A DNA stretch of 64,000 bases from Maratus speciosus (Eukaryota; Arthropoda; Arachnida; Araneae; Salticidae), in the NCBI GenBank assembly GCA_963932465.1, contig OZ010787.1:13256926-13320925 (forward strand). The letters are read 5' to 3'. Positions within the stretch are counted from its first letter, which is position 1, and every line of letters begins with the position of its first letter. The position numbers and the translations under genes are program-made. Positions 44,979 through 57,700 of this stretch are shown one piece after another. A model generated the notes under the pieces. That model saw only the letters and a program-made list of their open reading frames with translations. It was not told the DNA's origin and searched no databases.

Positions 44979-45095
44979 TAACAAAAATGATGACATGAAC
45001 TTATATTATGCTTCAAATATTTGTGAAACATGGGACAAAAATAAATAAATACATGAAATGAATGTTTCTGTATTGATGAACAAGAAGCTCTGTTT

Positions 45096-45222
45096 TTACT
45101 CCTCTTCAGAAGTGCTTATATTCAGTTTATTATACTTTTCATCTTCATCTTTGTTTTCTTTCTGTGACACGTGTGATACACTCGTCAACTTTTCTTTCAT
45201 TTCATCAACTACATGTAAAAAT
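45096..45222 (-). CDS. Candidate terminal coding exon, unknown protein
   Basis: On the minus strand an acceptor (CCAATTTTTGTTATAG) precedes one base and 41 codons, FLHVVDEMKEKLTSVSHVSQ continuing with KENKDEDEKYNKLNISTSEEE and TAA at 45096-45098. The tail is highly charged, like many cytosolic or nuclear protein C-termini, and its G+C content is higher than its surroundings. Upstream exons would lie above 45240; none could be fixed. No TE similarity is seen. Confidence 0.5.
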
Positions 45223-47760
45223 CTATAACAAAAATTGGAAAATGTGTCTTTATTATCTTGAAATCAGTTACTTTACATAGATTTAAAAAAAAAGTCATTC
45301 ATGCTGTGAGTAATGGGTACATTGCTTAGACTGTGATAATGTTTTACTTCTTACATGGCATGCTAATAAATATTTCAGTGTTTGATTTAGATATTCCATA
45401 ATTTCCTATAAACCGGAAGAATTTTTTTAATTTACCTTTAACAGGTTACATCATATATTTGATTTTGAAGAGTTGAATAAATACAATAAATAATAAAATC
45501 ATTGAAAATAAATAAATTAAGCATTTTATTAGATAAAAGCTGGAATTATTTTGACTAATGACACATCTTCTAAAATAGGTTTTATTTCAACTAATTTATA
45601 TAATGAAGCTTATTTTAGATATATTCACAATGAAAAAAAAAAAAATTATGCAAATCAGTGGAAAAGTTAGTTCAAGTGTGTTACATTTTATGAAACTTTA
45701 GTTGGCTAAAATTTTTAATAATATTGGTAAAATGTCCATTTTTAAGGTGGCGCTAATCTTTGAGCATGGTTACAGTGGTACCTCTGTTTTGAGTGAACAA
45801 ATAGTTCGCGTCAATCATCAATTGATCTATATTAAGATTTCGTGTAGTAGTAATAAATGTGAATAGTGAAAATCAAATGTTGTATCATCTGCAGTAATTC
45901 GCTATTTAGAGTATTACAATAATCAGTTATTTTGACGCTGTTGCAAAACACTGTTGCAAAAAAGTAATCTTCCTTTACGGTCAGCACCTTTTAATGGCAA
46001 TTCATTCATTAGTAAACAATGTTCACCATTTTGAAACCAAAAAAAGTTTCTTTTCAGTGCACTTCATACAAATGACATTAAATTTCTTCGGGGTTATATC
46101 TCGCTGCTTAAAGAACCAATTTACAACATGAAATTCCATTTTGGACGTGAAATTCTATCTATCCTACATCTTTAACATCTGAAAGCGAACAGTTGTGGCT
46201 GTGATGCCTACAAGAACAAATCTGATGGACCTTAAAAATGTGATGCCCCTTAAAGGCTTTGTTAATGTTTTCACCAAGTTTCAATGAAACATATTTTATA
46301 AACATTAAGTTTTCACTTGTTGCAACTAAACTTTTTGGCTCATCCACGCAAATTGAGAGAATGAATTAAAGCATCTCAGGACTCTTAAAATTGGAAAAAA
46401 TAATTTAAACAAGTAAAAATTAAATTTAAAAAATCAAAAACCCCGACTGCGTAAAAAGCGGACTAATTATTTCTCATCAATGTGAAGCTATTTTTGATAT
46501 TACCTATTTTTTTATTTACTTCTATTTATGACTTAGAATAGTTGTGTTTAATTGTTAGTTCCTATCAATAAACACTGTTTTGATGAGGCCTATAGATGTC
46601 TATGAAGGTTAGAGTTGCAGTAAAGCTAGAGATCCTACCTACAGAACTTCCAGGTTGTGTAATATTTAAACGGAGCTTCTGACTGTAAAATAGTCAATGA
46701 AACACTGTCTTGATTTTGAAAGACCTATCCAATGATATGCCACTCAATAGGGTGCGTTAAAAAATTCGTCTCTACTGCCATTTTGTATTTTACGGCCGCA
46801 ATTTTGAATTTATAAAAACTAAATCTAGCCTATAACAATTGGACGGTTAAGACGAATTTATAAAGATCTCATTCATTAAAATCCATCCAATCGTTTGGGT
46901 GTTTTGAGAGTATAAAGAAATCCACATACCCAGATATGCGTGAAACACATAATCCTTCTTGGCAGTCGGGTAAAAAAACTTTTCAACATTTAATATCTTA
47001 AAATGCATATGATCTTAAAACAAAATTTTTATTGGTATGAAAGATATAGGTATGTTCCTTCATTTCATGTATTTAAATAATTGTATGATGGAGAATTAGC
47101 ATTTATAGGAGCAGGGGGCTCCAAACTGTCAGACATTTGACGAGTAGAAAATTGGTATAACAGCTTACGCGCAGGATTATAAAATAAATTTCAAAACTAG
47201 AAGGAAAATCTTGGTGCCTACTTATACTTCAGATTGTAATAATTACCTTGAACCTAAATAAATTTGTATTTAAAGCATTTTTATATTTTTAATACAAAGT
47301 TGTTTTTATCTAATACAAAATTTAGAAAATTTCAACAGTGTAATCACTTAAAAAATATTTTTTTGAACAATAATAATATAAAAAGGAAATTTTAGGTTCA
47401 GTTTGTACAGACTAACATGAAACAAATGTTTTGAAAATTTTAGGGAAAAATATTCGGAAGTTTTTGAGATATCCTGTGTTATACCCAAAAACGTAATTTG
47501 GAGAAAAATTACTTCTAAATTTCAGAAACGTCGCTGCAGCTATTGAATGGGTATAATTCTAAAAGCCATAACTCCTGTTGTAATGAGAATTTCAAGGACA
47601 CAAGTATATCAAAATGCTCAGAAAATATTGTATTTTAACATCTAAAGAAATTTAAATTTCGAAATTTTTGAAGCTTTGTCCTGAGAAGCTAAGTCCTGAG
47701 ATCCCTGAATTAATGAAGCAATTATATATAAATTTGCATGTGTGTTACGATTTTCAGATA
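45223..47760. other. AT-rich DNA, intron-like on the minus strand
   Basis: No open frame or terminal repeat can be supported. A segment near 46850-46920 (ATTAAAATCCATCCAATCGT) resembles text common near TE ends, but no boundaries are visible. Confidence 0.45.
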
Positions 47761-47794
47761 TGTTCTTTACAGAAGATTTTTTTATTTTGATAAT

Positions 47795-48250
47795 TCTTTT
47801 TTCGTCTCAATAGGCTCTTAATGGTAGTTTTCCCAAGGAGAACTAAAATACCAATAAAAAAATTAAATAGTTTAAAAATGATAATTTGTGGAAAGTCCCT
47901 TATCATTCAGTACTTTTAGAGAGCAACTAACAATCAGGCTCCTTTCTATCACCAATATCTTTCTGAATTTTCACGATATTTGACTGGCTTTTTTATATGA
48001 GTTGCTTCATAGAGTTCACTATTAAATCATTAAAAAAAAAATCTGATATCGTTCGTTCATTTGCAGACAAAAGATATTTCATACAACTGCTCATATTTCA
48101 TCAAATGCTTAATATATTTATATTATAATTGCACTATATTGTTTCTACTACATTTTGTCAAATTTTCTGAAACTGGTATTAAATTTGATTGAAAACCCTG
48201 CATGATATAAACAAAAAATATGCAAGAATTTTGCAAGTGACATTTGGTCG
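47795..48250. mobile_element. Half copy of a foldback element
   Basis: It matches the right half of the foldback element at 56212-57072 in the same orientation: GAATTTTCACGATATTTGAC, CATACAACTGCTCATATTTC and TGCATGATATAAACAAAAAA all have counterparts. The left arm is missing here. Confidence 0.7.
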
Positions 48251-49500
48251 TATCGTGTTTGTTCCTTTTAAATGGTTCAGGGTTACAATCTTTAAATTCA
48301 CGTTTTCCAATTTGTGTTTTTTTTATACTATGTTTTAGTGACAAAACTTCAATAAATGTTTTTCAATTAACTCACTATCTTTTTAAGTGATCCTTAAGGT
48401 GTATTTTATGAAATTAAAATTTGATTTTCAGTAACATATAGTTTATTTTAAAAATATATATATATATTAAAGTAAATTGTACTAGCAAAAGCCATTCTTT
48501 GTTTGGACTCGCGAAGCATTATTTAATAAGATAAATATTTGAAAGTAGCAATATTTTTGCATCTTTATTAAGCAAAAACGTTATTTTATGTTTTGGCGCA
48601 TTTTAATTTTAGAAATGTAAATTCAGCCAAATAACTAATAATTTCCTCGGAATTTTTTATTTATGATATAACAAATTTAACAATTAATTTTATTTGTTTA
48701 CAATTCTTTTGTTGCCACTTTACAAAAAAAATCATAATTCTTTTAAAATGCCTAAGTATCATCTGCGTAAATGATTTCACATCACATAATAAGAATAAAT
48801 TGTGTATTTGAATTCTTAACACTGAAAAATACTTTTATAATTGAATGTAAATAATTGAATTTTCACAAACTTTAATTCATTAAAAATATGCTATAATTTT
48901 CGTAAAAAAATGTATTTTAAAAATTTCATAAAAGAAATCATGAAACTTTTTAATTAATCATGATTCTATCTATAATTACTAACTTAAAGATTTATTTTTT
49001 CTTTCGAAAATATGCATGTTTCATATTTTATTTACAAAATTGCATCCGTAATAGAAAATAAATTAATTTAAATAATAATTTTTTAAGGTTATTCTGTAAA
49101 AAAAATAATATTGTGCAAATCTACAGATAATAATTTATTTTTATGTTTAATTTCAAGTCAAAATACTGAATAGTTGTTTTGTGGAGTGTACTACAAAATG
49201 TAATTTGTATAGCCTAGTAGAGGATTCGCTTCGCTCATCCTAACCATTTTTTACTGTACTTTTACATTCTTATAATATTATAAATGCAAAAGTGTGTGTG
49301 TGTGTAAATGTTTGAATGAAGTCAACGTGGAAACGGATGGAATTAATGCCTTTGTATCTTTGCATATACATGGGTTATAACCCAGAAATGAGTATAGGCT
49401 GTGTTTTATTTATTTTATTCAAAATTTCATTATTTTTCTTACAGAATCGAAAATTTTCTTATAAAATTTAACCACCTTTCTTTTATGTTGCCAAAAAATG
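48251..49500. other. AT-rich DNA with a GT microsatellite
   Basis: A (GT)n run at about 49291-49304 follows TCTTATAATATTATAAATGC. In several arthropods that text marks the start of Helitron-like or related repeats, but no 3' hairpin or CTRR end is found, so no element is called. No gene. Confidence 0.4.
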
Positions 49501-49525
49501 AAAACCAGAAATAATAATTTCTCCT

Positions 49526-50385
49526 GAATAATTAATATTCAATTGAAAGATCTTCATGTGAAAAAGGGAAATGCAATAAAAAACCAAGAATAAAAAAATA
49601 TATATGAATGTGATGTCATATTGGAAATAAAATGGAAATTTTCGAGTATTTCTAATAATACAAGGTGCATGAATTTTGAGGAAGTTTGGAAAGGAGGCAA
49701 ATATGATGTCATATCTGGAACGGATATGCTTTGATGTTGAAATAAAATAGGATCGTGTTATGGTATTAATTCTTATTATTTAAAGAAAATTGTTATCAAT
49801 GCTTTACGGTTTACCGTTTTGCGCATGGTTAACATAAAGATTTAATTTTTAATTTAAAATACGTTTGGAAAGAAAATGGATAATAAATGTCAATAATATG
49901 CACCGTAAAATTATCCTTGTCGAAAATGACATCATGATTAGCATCAAAAATCGGAATTATAATTTCTCCATAACAATTAATTTTCAATAGAAAGATTTTC
50001 AGATGAAAAGGGTATATGAAATTTAAAAAAAATTAATATATCGTCATATTGTAAATAAAATGGAAATGTTCAAGTATTTCTTAATAATACAAGGTGTATG
50101 AATTTGAGTAAGTACAGAAAGCAGGCAATTACAACGTCATATATGGAAAACAAAACGGATATGCTTTGATGTTAAGAGAAAATTGTCTTGCGTTATAGTA
50201 TTAAATCTTATTATTTAAAGAAAATTATTAACAATACTTGATGGTTTACCGTCTGTGCACTGCTAATATAAAAATTTAATTTTTAATTTAAAATTGAAAA
50301 AGTTTGAAAACAAAATAGATTGTAAATGTCAAGAATATGCACCTTAAAATCATCCATGTCGGAAATGACGACATGATTAACGGGA
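49526..50385. repeat. About 440-bp tandem duplication
   Basis: Copy 1 (about 49526-49940) and copy 2 (about 49968-50385) share, in order, TAAATAAAATGGAAATGTTC-type text, AATAATACAAGGTG, GGATATGCTTTGATGTT, TTATTATTTAAAGAAAATT and ATATGCACC. Divergence is substantial. No coding capacity. Confidence 0.8.
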
Positions 50386-50963
50386 AATAATTTTTTCCAT
50401 TCTTAAAAACAAAAAAAATAATCTGATTCCCTGAAAAAAAAAAAAAAAAAAAAAAAAAACTTTTTGACTGGTGTTCATTTTTAAAGCCGTATTTCAGAAG
50501 ATATTAATAAAAATTACTTTATTTTTTAAAGGAAAGTTGCATTTTCGTTCATGTTCATAAAGCCTAATGATTAACATCTGTATTGAAATTAGGCTCGGAA
50601 GCTGGAATGGCTGGAAGTATATTGGAGCATGGCATAAGTAATAAAAAATATAGATCTCATATATGTTTGAAAAAGTAAAAATATGCTGTCATTTTTATAA
50701 AGAGCTTTTTTTAATGTTTTTTTAAAAGATTTTTGCAAAGTCTTATAGGATGAATGCATACATATACAAAATTGACACCAAATATCATCTAAAATACACT
50801 GTTCTAATACAATTCTCTAAGCCTTGTGTTTCGTTTTACAAAGAGAGATTCGTCAATTTCCATGATTTTATTTGGCTCTCCTTTTTTCATTGGTTGCAGT
50901 TTCATTTTCACGTCGTTTATATTATCTGGCACAAAAGTTCACTTTTTTTATGACTGAGTTATG

Positions 50964-53256
50964 GGGTCAATCCATTTCAAGTGGTCCAGAAAATCATTTA
51001 TTCGTTGCTCGACCATTTTTAAAAAACCTGAAATTTTTTGAACAACCCTAACATGATAGAAGTTCAAAATGACTATTATTTTAATTTTATTAATTTTTGT
51101 TTGTTCATGGCTGCCATCTTTGTTTCATCATCTGCAGCAATTTTCTCACAAGAAGGGTTTACGAAATTGTAAATAATCCATCGTTTATTTCTCTAATTCA
51201 AGTGCGAATTAAAGCAATTTGTACAGAATACATTGGGCTAAAAATCTGGTAACAGAGTAGTTTCCGAAACTAACTGCTTATTGGTGAAATTTAAGCATAA
51301 AGTTTCAGATTTTTTCCAAAATTTGTCCGTTTACAAGAGGAAATTTTTCTATCAAGATAAACTGTCAACATGACATAATTTTTTTTACAAATAGGCCGAA
51401 AGTACATCTACTCACACGCCGAGTTCCAGATCTGGGACTTGCTTTCTCTTCGCTAAAAAAAATCCCAAATTTTTCAAAAATGTCAAAAATCGTACTTTTG
51501 AGGCTTTGATATCTCTGGTGGGACACGAGATAAAAGTCTGAAGTTCTGGTTTCTGAGAGTATTGTATGGTAGTATAATGCACAAGAAATTTCAGGATGGC
51601 GATTTGACTACAAGCTGAGATATGGCAAGGTGAACATGTCAAACCAATGCTGCCAAACTATTGTTTTGTTGTAGTCACAGCTAAGTATTTAACTCAGAGT
51701 GTCATTTAAATTAATTTTTTTTAATTATCTTTAAATAATAGTAACAGAAAATAAAGCCTTTTGCAAAGCTTAGCAATTAATTTAAAAGAAATAATCATGC
51801 CTAAGGCCTACATTTTGTATGGTTTCAGTAATTTTTGTTGCAATTTTAGTAACTAAAAGAAACCTCAGCAGTTTTACATAAAGAATAAAAAATAGTTTTA
51901 TGCAAGACCTGAGACAAAAACAGGATAGAGAAAGGGAAAAGCTGTTAATGTTGTCATAATAGTTGAGACATGATCAAACGTGTCAAAACACATTCTTGCT
52001 TGTTGGTTTAAAAACCACAATTTTGATCTTTCTCAAAATTTTATTTGTAGGAACCAAGTCTTGTCATCTCTTGATAACTTGATTGAAGATCTTGGCCCTG
52101 CTGGCTCATAGAAATAAACTTTGAAATCATTATGTGCAGATCTCACTTCATTAATAATTCTTAGCTTACTTCTTACGCAAAAATGTCGTTTCTGCAGTAT
52201 GAATTTTGAAAGGGCTTTGGATATATATCTTTACTTTCTGAAAATTACTTGAGTCTGATGCATGGTAACATCGTATAATGTTTTATTTACAGGAACATAC
52301 TTATGGTAGAAACAAGTTTCAGGGACTGGCAAGCAGCATTAAAATTGTGATTTTTAAACCGACAAGCTGGAAAGTGTTCTGATCTGTTTGATCATGTCTC
52401 AACAAGTATGCCAACATTAACAGCTTTTCTCTTTCCCTATTCTGTTTTTGTCTCAGGTCTTGTATAAAATTATTTTTCTTCTTTATATAAAAGTGCTGAG
52501 GTTTCTTTTAGTTACTAAAATTACTGAAACCATACAAAATGTAGGCCTTAGGCATAATTTTTTTTTTTTTAATTAATTGCTAAGCTTTGCAAAAGGCTTT
52601 ATTTTCTGTTACTATTATTTAAAGATAATCAAAAAAATAAATTTAAATGACACTCTGAGTTAAATACTTAGCTGTGACTACAACAAAACAATAGTTTGGC
52701 AGCATTGGTTTGACATGTTCCTCTTGTCATATCTCAGCTTGTAGTCAAATCTCCATCCTGAAATTTCTTGTGCATTACACTACCATACAATACTCTCAGA
52801 AACCAGAACTTCAGATTTTTATCTCATGCCTCACCAGAGATATCAAAGCCTCAAAAGTGCAATTTTTGACATTTTTGAAAAATTTGGGATTTTTTTTAGC
52901 GAAGAGAAAGCAAGTCCCAGATCTGGAACTCGGCGTGTGAGTACAAGTACTTTCGGCCTATTTGTAAAAAAAAAAAAAAAAAATGTCATGTTGACAGTTT
53001 TCCTTGATAGAAAAATTTCCTCTTGTAAACGGACAAATTTTGGAAAAAATCTGAAGCTTTATGCTTAAATTTCACCAATAAGCAGTTAGTTTCGGAAACT
53101 ACTCTGTTACCAGATTTTTAGCCCAATGTATTCTGTACAAATTGCTTTAATCCGCACTTGAATTGGAGAAATAAACGATGAATTATTTACAATTCCGTAA
53201 ACCCTTCATGGGAGAAAATTGCTGCAGACGATGAAACAAAGATGGTCGCCATGCGC

Positions 53257-53288
<32 letters not shown>

Positions 53289-53404
53289 ATTAAAATAATA
53301 GTCATTTTGAACTTCTATCATGTTAGGGTTGTTGTGCAAAAAAATTCAGATTTTTTAAAAATGGTCGAGCAACCAGTGCTGGACCACTTGAAATGGATTG
53401 ATCC
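50964..53404. mobile_element. Giant palindromic (foldback) element
   Basis: Two arms of roughly 1.05 kb are near-perfect inverted copies around a centre of about 0.34 kb (about 52010-52350). The ends are GGGTCAATCCATTTCAAGTG and the complement of AATGGATTGATCC, with a possible 4-bp duplication TATG (50960-50963, 53405-53408). Identical open frames occur on opposite strands of the arms (51412-51642 and 52710-52940, TTG starts, 71 of 76 residues alike). They follow from the symmetry and show no sign of constraint. An A-run near 53258 is absent from the left arm. Confidence 0.85.
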
Positions 53405-53572
53405 TATGTCAAGGTCCCTACAAATAAGAAATACTGTATCGTCTCCTATGAAATGTGTTAAAGAGTTTGTTAATTATATTTGTTTTTAATTATCAGGAGT
53501 GAAATGTTTTGCTTAATTAATGAATTTATCTTTCTGTTACCGCTACGTGAACGACATCATGGGTAACTGCTA

Positions 53573-53742
53573 CAGGGCTGCCACAGCGACTATTTTTATA
53601 TTACGTTTGCACCAATATTTTTTTAATATAAATTTTGAAGTATATTTCTCTTGCAATTATTTTGAAAGTGTGTTTTAAGGATTTCTGTTTCAACAAAGTA
53701 GTGTCAGTTAGAATTAAAAAATAGTCGCCTGTGGCAGCCCTG
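53573..53742. mobile_element. Short hAT-like MITE
   Basis: The 170-bp element has ends CAGGGCTGCCACAGCGACTA and the complement CAGGGCTGCCACAGGCGACT, long inverted repeats differing by one base. The flanking octamers AACTGCTA and TGCAAGTA do not match, so the target duplication has decayed or the insertion is unusual. Confidence 0.7.
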
Positions 53743-54850
53743 TGCAAGTATAACACTTTATCTGTATATCATAACACTTTATTTATTCTAAAACTAATAA
53801 TGTTATAGAAATATGATCCTTGCATTTATAAAGCACATTTGTAAGAAAAGTATGTAAGACAAGTTATTTCAAAATGTTCAAAATTGTAGAAGAAGCGTGG
53901 CTTTAAAATTTTATGATTTTTTAAAAAATAAATTTTTTAAATTGTACCACAAGAAGTTGCATTTTTTCTTTATTAAATAATTTTCCTTCTTAAAACCATT
54001 TAATAATATTTCAATAAGATTTTATGAGGTACTTAAATTAAAAAAAAATTCAAAAGGTGCTGAGTCCTTTTCAATATCTCAAACATCATATTTTTCAAGC
54101 TATGACACTACGGATAAGTCAGTGATAAGTTATATTAAGGCAATGGTTTCAATATTATATTTCCCACACTTACTAAAAGTAAATATTTCAAATGGCTGTT
54201 TTAAATAAAATTGTTCTTTTGAAGTTTATTTTATATTTATTCAGTTAAATTTCCGCAGTTTCTGAATGAAATTTAAGTTATTATTGATAAATGAAGCATA
54301 TTTGGAATGAATTAAAGCCTTTTTAAAGTTTTCATAAATAACTTTTAATGTTTAAAGTACTTAATAATTTTGTTTTGAATGATAAATATTTTCTTTGTAT
54401 TATGTTTATAAGAAATTATGCATCTGCCTCAGATAGTTTAGGTATTTAATTTTTTTGTTTAAATTTATAATAATTATAATTGTTGAAAATATTAATTCTT
54501 ATGTTTAGTTTAAAGCAGGATTATCCCTAAGACTGAAGTACTAAGACTATCACTTTAGTATAAACCAGGCTTGACATGTATGTGTTTTGATGTTTACGTC
54601 TTATTTTGCAAATAATAAAAGTTTGAAAAAACTTCATCTAATGTATGTTTATTCATTCTTATATTCATGACCTAAGAATATGATTTAGGAAATCACTAAG
54701 CAGTAGTTCTTTCATATTTGGTTAGTGTTTCATTTTTTGCTTTTATTCCATCTATGCTTTGTCTGTATAGAAGGGAGATTCCCTCGACATACGTGAATGA
54801 ACAGTATCTCTAAAAATGAATTTCAATATTTGTATAAAAAAAATGGCAAG
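53743..54850. other. AT-rich DNA, no supported gene
   Basis: No open frame, repeat boundary or RNA gene is recognised. Confidence 0.5.
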
Positions 54851-55261
54851 GTGTGACCGATAAATAAGGTGACTGCCCACAGAAATATTACAGTATTTAT
54901 ATAGTTGCAAAAAAGAACCTTATTGTCTTTCGAAGTACTTCCCACCGTGTGTAATGCATTTCTGACAACGTTCGTAGAAGTGTTCAAACTTCTGGAATGT
55001 CCTCCTTCGTTACTGCTTTAAGTTCCCTAGTAATAGTACTTGAATATTGGAAATGTCTGGAAATCTGTGTCCTTGCAGTGCAGATTTCCGTCTTGAAAAT
55101 AGGAAAAAGTCTGGTGGCAAGAGATCAGGAGAGCATGGAAAATGGGACAACTCGGTAATCTGATTGTAAGAATTGTTACACATATGTAGCAGTATGAGAC
55201 CATACATTATGGTACAAAAATACCTTTTGCACGATCCCACAGCAGTTAATTGCGGTAACAC
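54851..55261 (-). pseudogene. Mariner transposase C-terminal remnant
   Basis: The minus strand reads FPCSPDLLPPDFFLFSRRKS and ALQGHRFPDISNIQ, carrying the third catalytic Asp context of mariner transposases. After a frameshift it reads FEHFYERCQKCITHGGKYFE with a TAA at 54920-54922. A terminal-repeat-like AAGGTGTGACCGATAAATAA lies at about 54850. The upstream half is not recognisable. It differs from the mariner-like gene at 31.2/39.8 kb. Confidence 0.75.
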
Positions 55262-56211
55262 ATGACAAATAACTGGTAAGAGGTGCTTGAGCAGAATTTA
55301 AGCTGCGTACGCACTATCCTTCTAACTGTAATCAGTGTCGGCTTCGTTTGTTCTGGCCACGCGGTGTCTTTGATTTTTAACGACATTAGCAGGAAAGGGA
55401 CTGATGTCCAGCAAAAGAGGAACCTTTCCTTCAAGTAGAGTCGAGCTCCTTATCTCCTGACCCATTGTTGATTCCCCTCATTCTTTTGTGAATAAACCGC
55501 AGATGGGTCCAGTACAAAAGATCTTCCAAGAAAACTGGAGATGTGGGCAAAATACGCGTGCGTACGCAGCCTTAATATTATCTATGCCCCATGAGGCAAA
55601 CACGTTAGCTGTAACCGGAGACGCAGCAAGGATGGTGTGAATGGCGCTGGTACCAGCCGCCAAACAGGATAGATACATTGAAGTTATCAGTTATTACTGA
55701 TGCATGGAAGATCAGTTTAAAAATCAACATAATTTTTCACACCAGGAGCCAAACTGAGTTGCTGTGGTGCTGGCTCTAACTAAAAACTGTTACGTTGCAA
55801 ACACCTACCAAGAAATTTTGAAAATGAAGTGCAAAATTTATGTAATACAGGGAAGAATGTGTGCACTGCCACACGTGGCAGCGTGCTGGCCTGCACATTT
55901 TTGGATGGAGGGAGGATTCACCTCTTTAAATTTTAGACATTTTGTCAAATATTTAAAGATATACTTGGTGGATTCTTCTGGAACTTCAGGATTACGAAGA
56001 ATATCTTTGACCTCATATTTATCAATGTCAATTTGATAAGGGGGGATATTGGGGGTGTGGGGGGGCAACATATCAAAGAAAAATATTTGAGATCACCCTG
56101 TAAAATAAAATGCACGAAATGATCTATTGCTACAGCATACAAATATGTGGGTATTGTACAATATGTGTATTCATTTGTATAAGAATAGTATGTATCTTTA
56201 TGGAGATATAG
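55262..56211. other. Mixed DNA, no supported gene
   Basis: Moderate G+C. Several short open frames on both strands have no recognisable product. A TTACAGGGTGATCTC-type end on the minus strand (near 56095) and ATACAGGGAAGA at about 55846 could bound a small MITE, but the interior shows no clear inverted repeat. Confidence 0.35.
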
Positions 56212-57072
56212 TGATTTTTTTTTTTAAGTTCACAAAATTCTTGTATGTTTTTTGTTTATATCATACACCAAATTCAACACCAGTTTCAGAAATTTTGGCA
56301 AAATGTAGTAGAAACAATATAGTGCAGTTAGAATATAAATATATTAAACATTTGATGAAATATGAGCAGTTGTATGAAATATTTTATGTCTGCGCATGCG
56401 CGAACGATAACAAAGATTTCTTTTCATGATTTAATAGTCAACTCTATGGAGCAACAAAAAAGGCAGTGAAATATCGTGAAAATTCAGAAAGATATTGGCG
56501 GTAGAGCGAGCTGATTTTTAGTTGCTCTGTAAAAGCAGTTGAATGATAAGGGATTTTCCACAAATTGTTATTTTTTATTAACTGACTTTCAGCAAAGGAG
56601 TTAGTATTTAATGAATGTCAACGAGTAGATTTGGAACAAATGCTTCGATTTTGATACTTCTTTTTTTTTCTCTGAATAGGTTCGTTCTGGTGGTTTTCCG
56701 AGAAGAGCTATAGCATCAATAAAAAATGAAAAAAAAGAAAGAAAATTAAAAATGACAATTTATTAAAAATCCCTTGTCATTCAGCTGTTTATAGAGAACA
56801 ACTAAAAATCAGCCCACTCTATCGCCGGTATCTTTCTGCATTTTCACGATACTTGACTGACATTTTTTATGAGTTGCTCTATAGAGTTTACTATTAAATA
56901 ATGAAAAAAGATTGTTATTGTTCACGAATGCGCATATAAAAAATATTTCATACAACTGCTCATATTTCATCAAATATTTAATTTAAAATTGAAACTGGCG
57001 TTAAATTTGGGTGAAAATACTCTGCATGATATCAGCAAAAAACACGCAAGAATTTTTAACTAAAAAAAAATC
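56212..57072. mobile_element. Foldback element with arms of about 330 bp
   Basis: The left arm (about 56235-56578) and right arm (about 56750-57060) are inverted copies, for example CATTTGATGAAATATGAGCA against TGCTCATATTTCATCAAATA. The left arm contains a perfect GCGCATGCGC palindrome (about 56392). The 170-bp centre is not symmetrical. A half copy is at 47795-48250. Confidence 0.75.
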
Positions 57073-57339
57073 TACCGGGTGAGCTAAAAGTTCGTTAAAA
57101 CTTTAAAAACTCATAAAAAAGGAAGAAATTATGATAAAGGAGTGCGGTTTGCAAGAAAGGGCTCACAATATAGTCAAATTTTTGTTAGAAGCCAATATAT
57201 ATATATATATGGAATTCGTGGAATTCACTGTAGTTGACCTTTGGTGATAAATACTTCTGATTGAAGACTCGATGGTGTAGAAATAATGCGATTTTAATGT
57301 CTGGAGTAATGCATGAACTATGTTTACAGGACACACAAA
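57073..57339. other. TACCGGGTGAGC terminus and TA microsatellite
   Basis: TACCGGGTGAGCTAAAAGTT directly after the foldback element looks like the end of another mariner-type repeat. A (TA)n run lies at about 57196-57210. No gene. Confidence 0.4.
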
Positions 57340-57700
57340 CTATATACAGGGTTTAAAGGGGATAAAGGGGTTTTTTCGGCAATATACCGGTCTTCAATGC
57401 TTTGGCGCGCTCTCGGAGCCTGACTGGATACGTCTTTCCAAGTCAGTCTGCCCAACAACTCTGAAGTTAAATCGACCCTTTGCTCCCAGGCTAGAGATTC
57501 AAGATCACTAACTCATCATGTTTATTGTCTTTTAGAATTTGCAAGCTCTGTCAGCTCATGGGAATTAGCTGCACCCTCTTACTGCGGTCAGGATGTGTCA
57601 GCATGTTTAGGAAAGTGCAAGCCACATCCACACTCGGGCATCTTGACATGTGTGCATCCCTGCACACGTAAGAGCAAAAGCAGCAAGAAAAGGGCAAACT
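57340..57700. other. CpG-richer segment, possible LTR fragment
   Basis: G+C-richer DNA with CGCGCTCTCGGAGCC near 57402. On the minus strand it contains CAATAAACATG (poly(A)-like). It lies downstream of the minus-strand gypsy-like gag and could be part of its 3' LTR, but no matching 5' copy was found. Confidence 0.25.

Noticed and set aside
49246..49380. Helitron-like 5' end (TCTTATAATATTATAAATGC plus GT run)
   Set aside because: No 3' hairpin with CTRR end and no Rep/helicase sequence found; left as a note only.
51412..52940. Two nearly identical 76-codon open frames on opposite strands
   Set aside because: They mirror each other because of the palindrome, start at TTG rather than ATG, and their differences change amino acids, so no sign of protein constraint.
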